Assembly (NCBI GenBank): GCA_003649715.1
Contig: QMSS01000076.1
Coordinates: forward strand, 1 to 6,684
Source: Thermoplasmata archaeon
GTDB taxonomy: Archaea > Thermoplasmatota > E2 > DHVEG-1
DNA: 6,684 nt
Reading direction: 5' to 3'
Shown piece by piece: positions 6,442 to 6,684 of this stretch. Numbering within the stretch: position 1 is the first letter of the stretch; each line of letters opens with the position of its first letter. A program made the translations under genes and the position numbers. The notes beneath the pieces were generated by a model. It had not been told where the DNA came from. It made no database searches and saw nothing but the letters and a program-made list of their open reading frames with translations.

Positions 6442-6651
6442 ATGAAAAAAGAGTTTGCATCTGGGAATATTAAGATAACAATAGACTACGATAAATGTAC
6501 AGGATCTGGGGAATGTGTAACTGCGTGTCCAGTGGAGATATTTGAAGTGAGGGATGGAAAGGCAGTGGCAAATCATGTAGAAGAATGTGTTGAATGTTGC
6601 GCATGTGTAAATGCCTGTCCAAATAATGCTATAGAGCATAGTTCATGTTAA
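6442..6651 (+). CDS. Small two-cluster ferredoxin with a Cys-to-Ser change in the first motif
   Basis: This 69-aa soluble electron carrier has two iron-sulfur motifs. The second is complete: Cys49, Cys52, Cys55 and Cys59-Pro, with an extra Cys53. The first reads CTGSGECVTACP, with Cys19, Ser22, Cys25 and Cys29-Pro, so the usual second cysteine is Ser. By the standard fold, cluster I would use Cys19, Ser22, Cys25 and Cys59, and cluster II Cys49, Cys52, Cys55 and Cys29. Cluster I may therefore be [3Fe-4S] or a Ser-ligated [4Fe-4S]; Pyrococcus furiosus ferredoxin has Asp at the same place. The protein ends in a free Cys69. An 11-residue basic/polar stretch precedes the core beta strand. It is a plausible electron partner of the pyruvate oxidoreductase encoded at 269-3805, but it is in a separate transcription unit and that link is inferred. 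The ATG is fixed by the strong ribosome binding site. Confidence 0.93.
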   Translation: MKKEFASGNIKITIDYDKCTGSGECVTACPVEIFEVRDGKAVANHVEECVECCACVNACPNNAIEHSSC

Positions 6652-6657
6652 AAGATG

Positions 6658-6663
6658 TTTTTT
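6658..6663 (+). terminator. Possible T-run terminator of the ferredoxin gene
   Basis: Six T lie 6 nt after the stop codon with no stem before them. This matches the bare T-run style seen after the oxidoreductase gene and would make the ferredoxin a single-gene transcript. The window ends soon after, so a downstream partner gene cannot be excluded. Confidence 0.35.
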
Positions 6664-6684
6664 ATCTGGATGTATCTTCTCTAA

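Noticed and set aside
6304..6639. Minus-strand open frame of 111 codons
   Set aside because: It is antisense to the clear ferredoxin gene and its Cys/Phe/Tyr-rich content is a mirror of that gene.
6655..6684. Nine-codon open frame MFFIWMYLL ending exactly at the window edge
   Set aside because: It overlaps the T-run after the ferredoxin and has no ribosome binding site; it is very likely chance.

Overview
This AT-rich window has the energy metabolism of an anaerobe. It carries three complete genes, the first codons of a probable fourth, and short regulatory gaps. No mobile element, CRISPR array, tRNA or rRNA was seen. The host is uncertain, and I lean weakly towards an archaeon. In favour: AGA/AGG dominate the Arg codons of the pyrophosphatase and ATA is common for Ile; all three complete genes have a TAAATA-like box at a distance suited to an archaeal TATA element; and genes end near bare T-runs without GC-rich hairpins. 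Against: single-chain NifJ-type pyruvate oxidoreductases are commoner in anaerobic bacteria, the Shine-Dalgarno sites are strong, and some boxes can also be read as bacterial -10 elements.

Layout. Positions 1-57 (minus) hold the first 19 codons of a gene that runs off the left edge. Positions 58-268 are T/A-rich spacer with a likely terminator for the next gene. Positions 269-3805 (minus) encode a full-length pyruvate:ferredoxin/flavodoxin oxidoreductase with all twelve cluster cysteines. Positions 3806-4151 are a divergent intergenic region holding two promoters back to back and a 61-nt element bounded by a 7-bp inverted repeat. Positions 4152-6197 (plus) encode a K+-dependent membrane ion-pumping pyrophosphatase. 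Positions 6198-6441 are a spacer with T-runs and a promoter. Positions 6442-6651 (plus) encode a small two-cluster ferredoxin whose first cluster motif has Ser in place of Cys.

How the genes fit together. The oxidoreductase splits pyruvate to acetyl-CoA and CO2, or runs in reverse, and passes electrons to ferredoxin; the nearby small ferredoxin is a natural candidate partner. The pyrophosphatase recovers energy from pyrophosphate as a Na+ and/or H+ gradient. Together they suggest a fermentative or acetyl-CoA-based anaerobic economy. The genes have separate promoters, so this is a neighbourhood and not one operon. I see no clearly new multi-gene system. The details most worth a second look are the Ser-substituted ferredoxin, the two acidic residues on the gate helix of the pyrophosphatase, and the dyad element between the divergent promoters.
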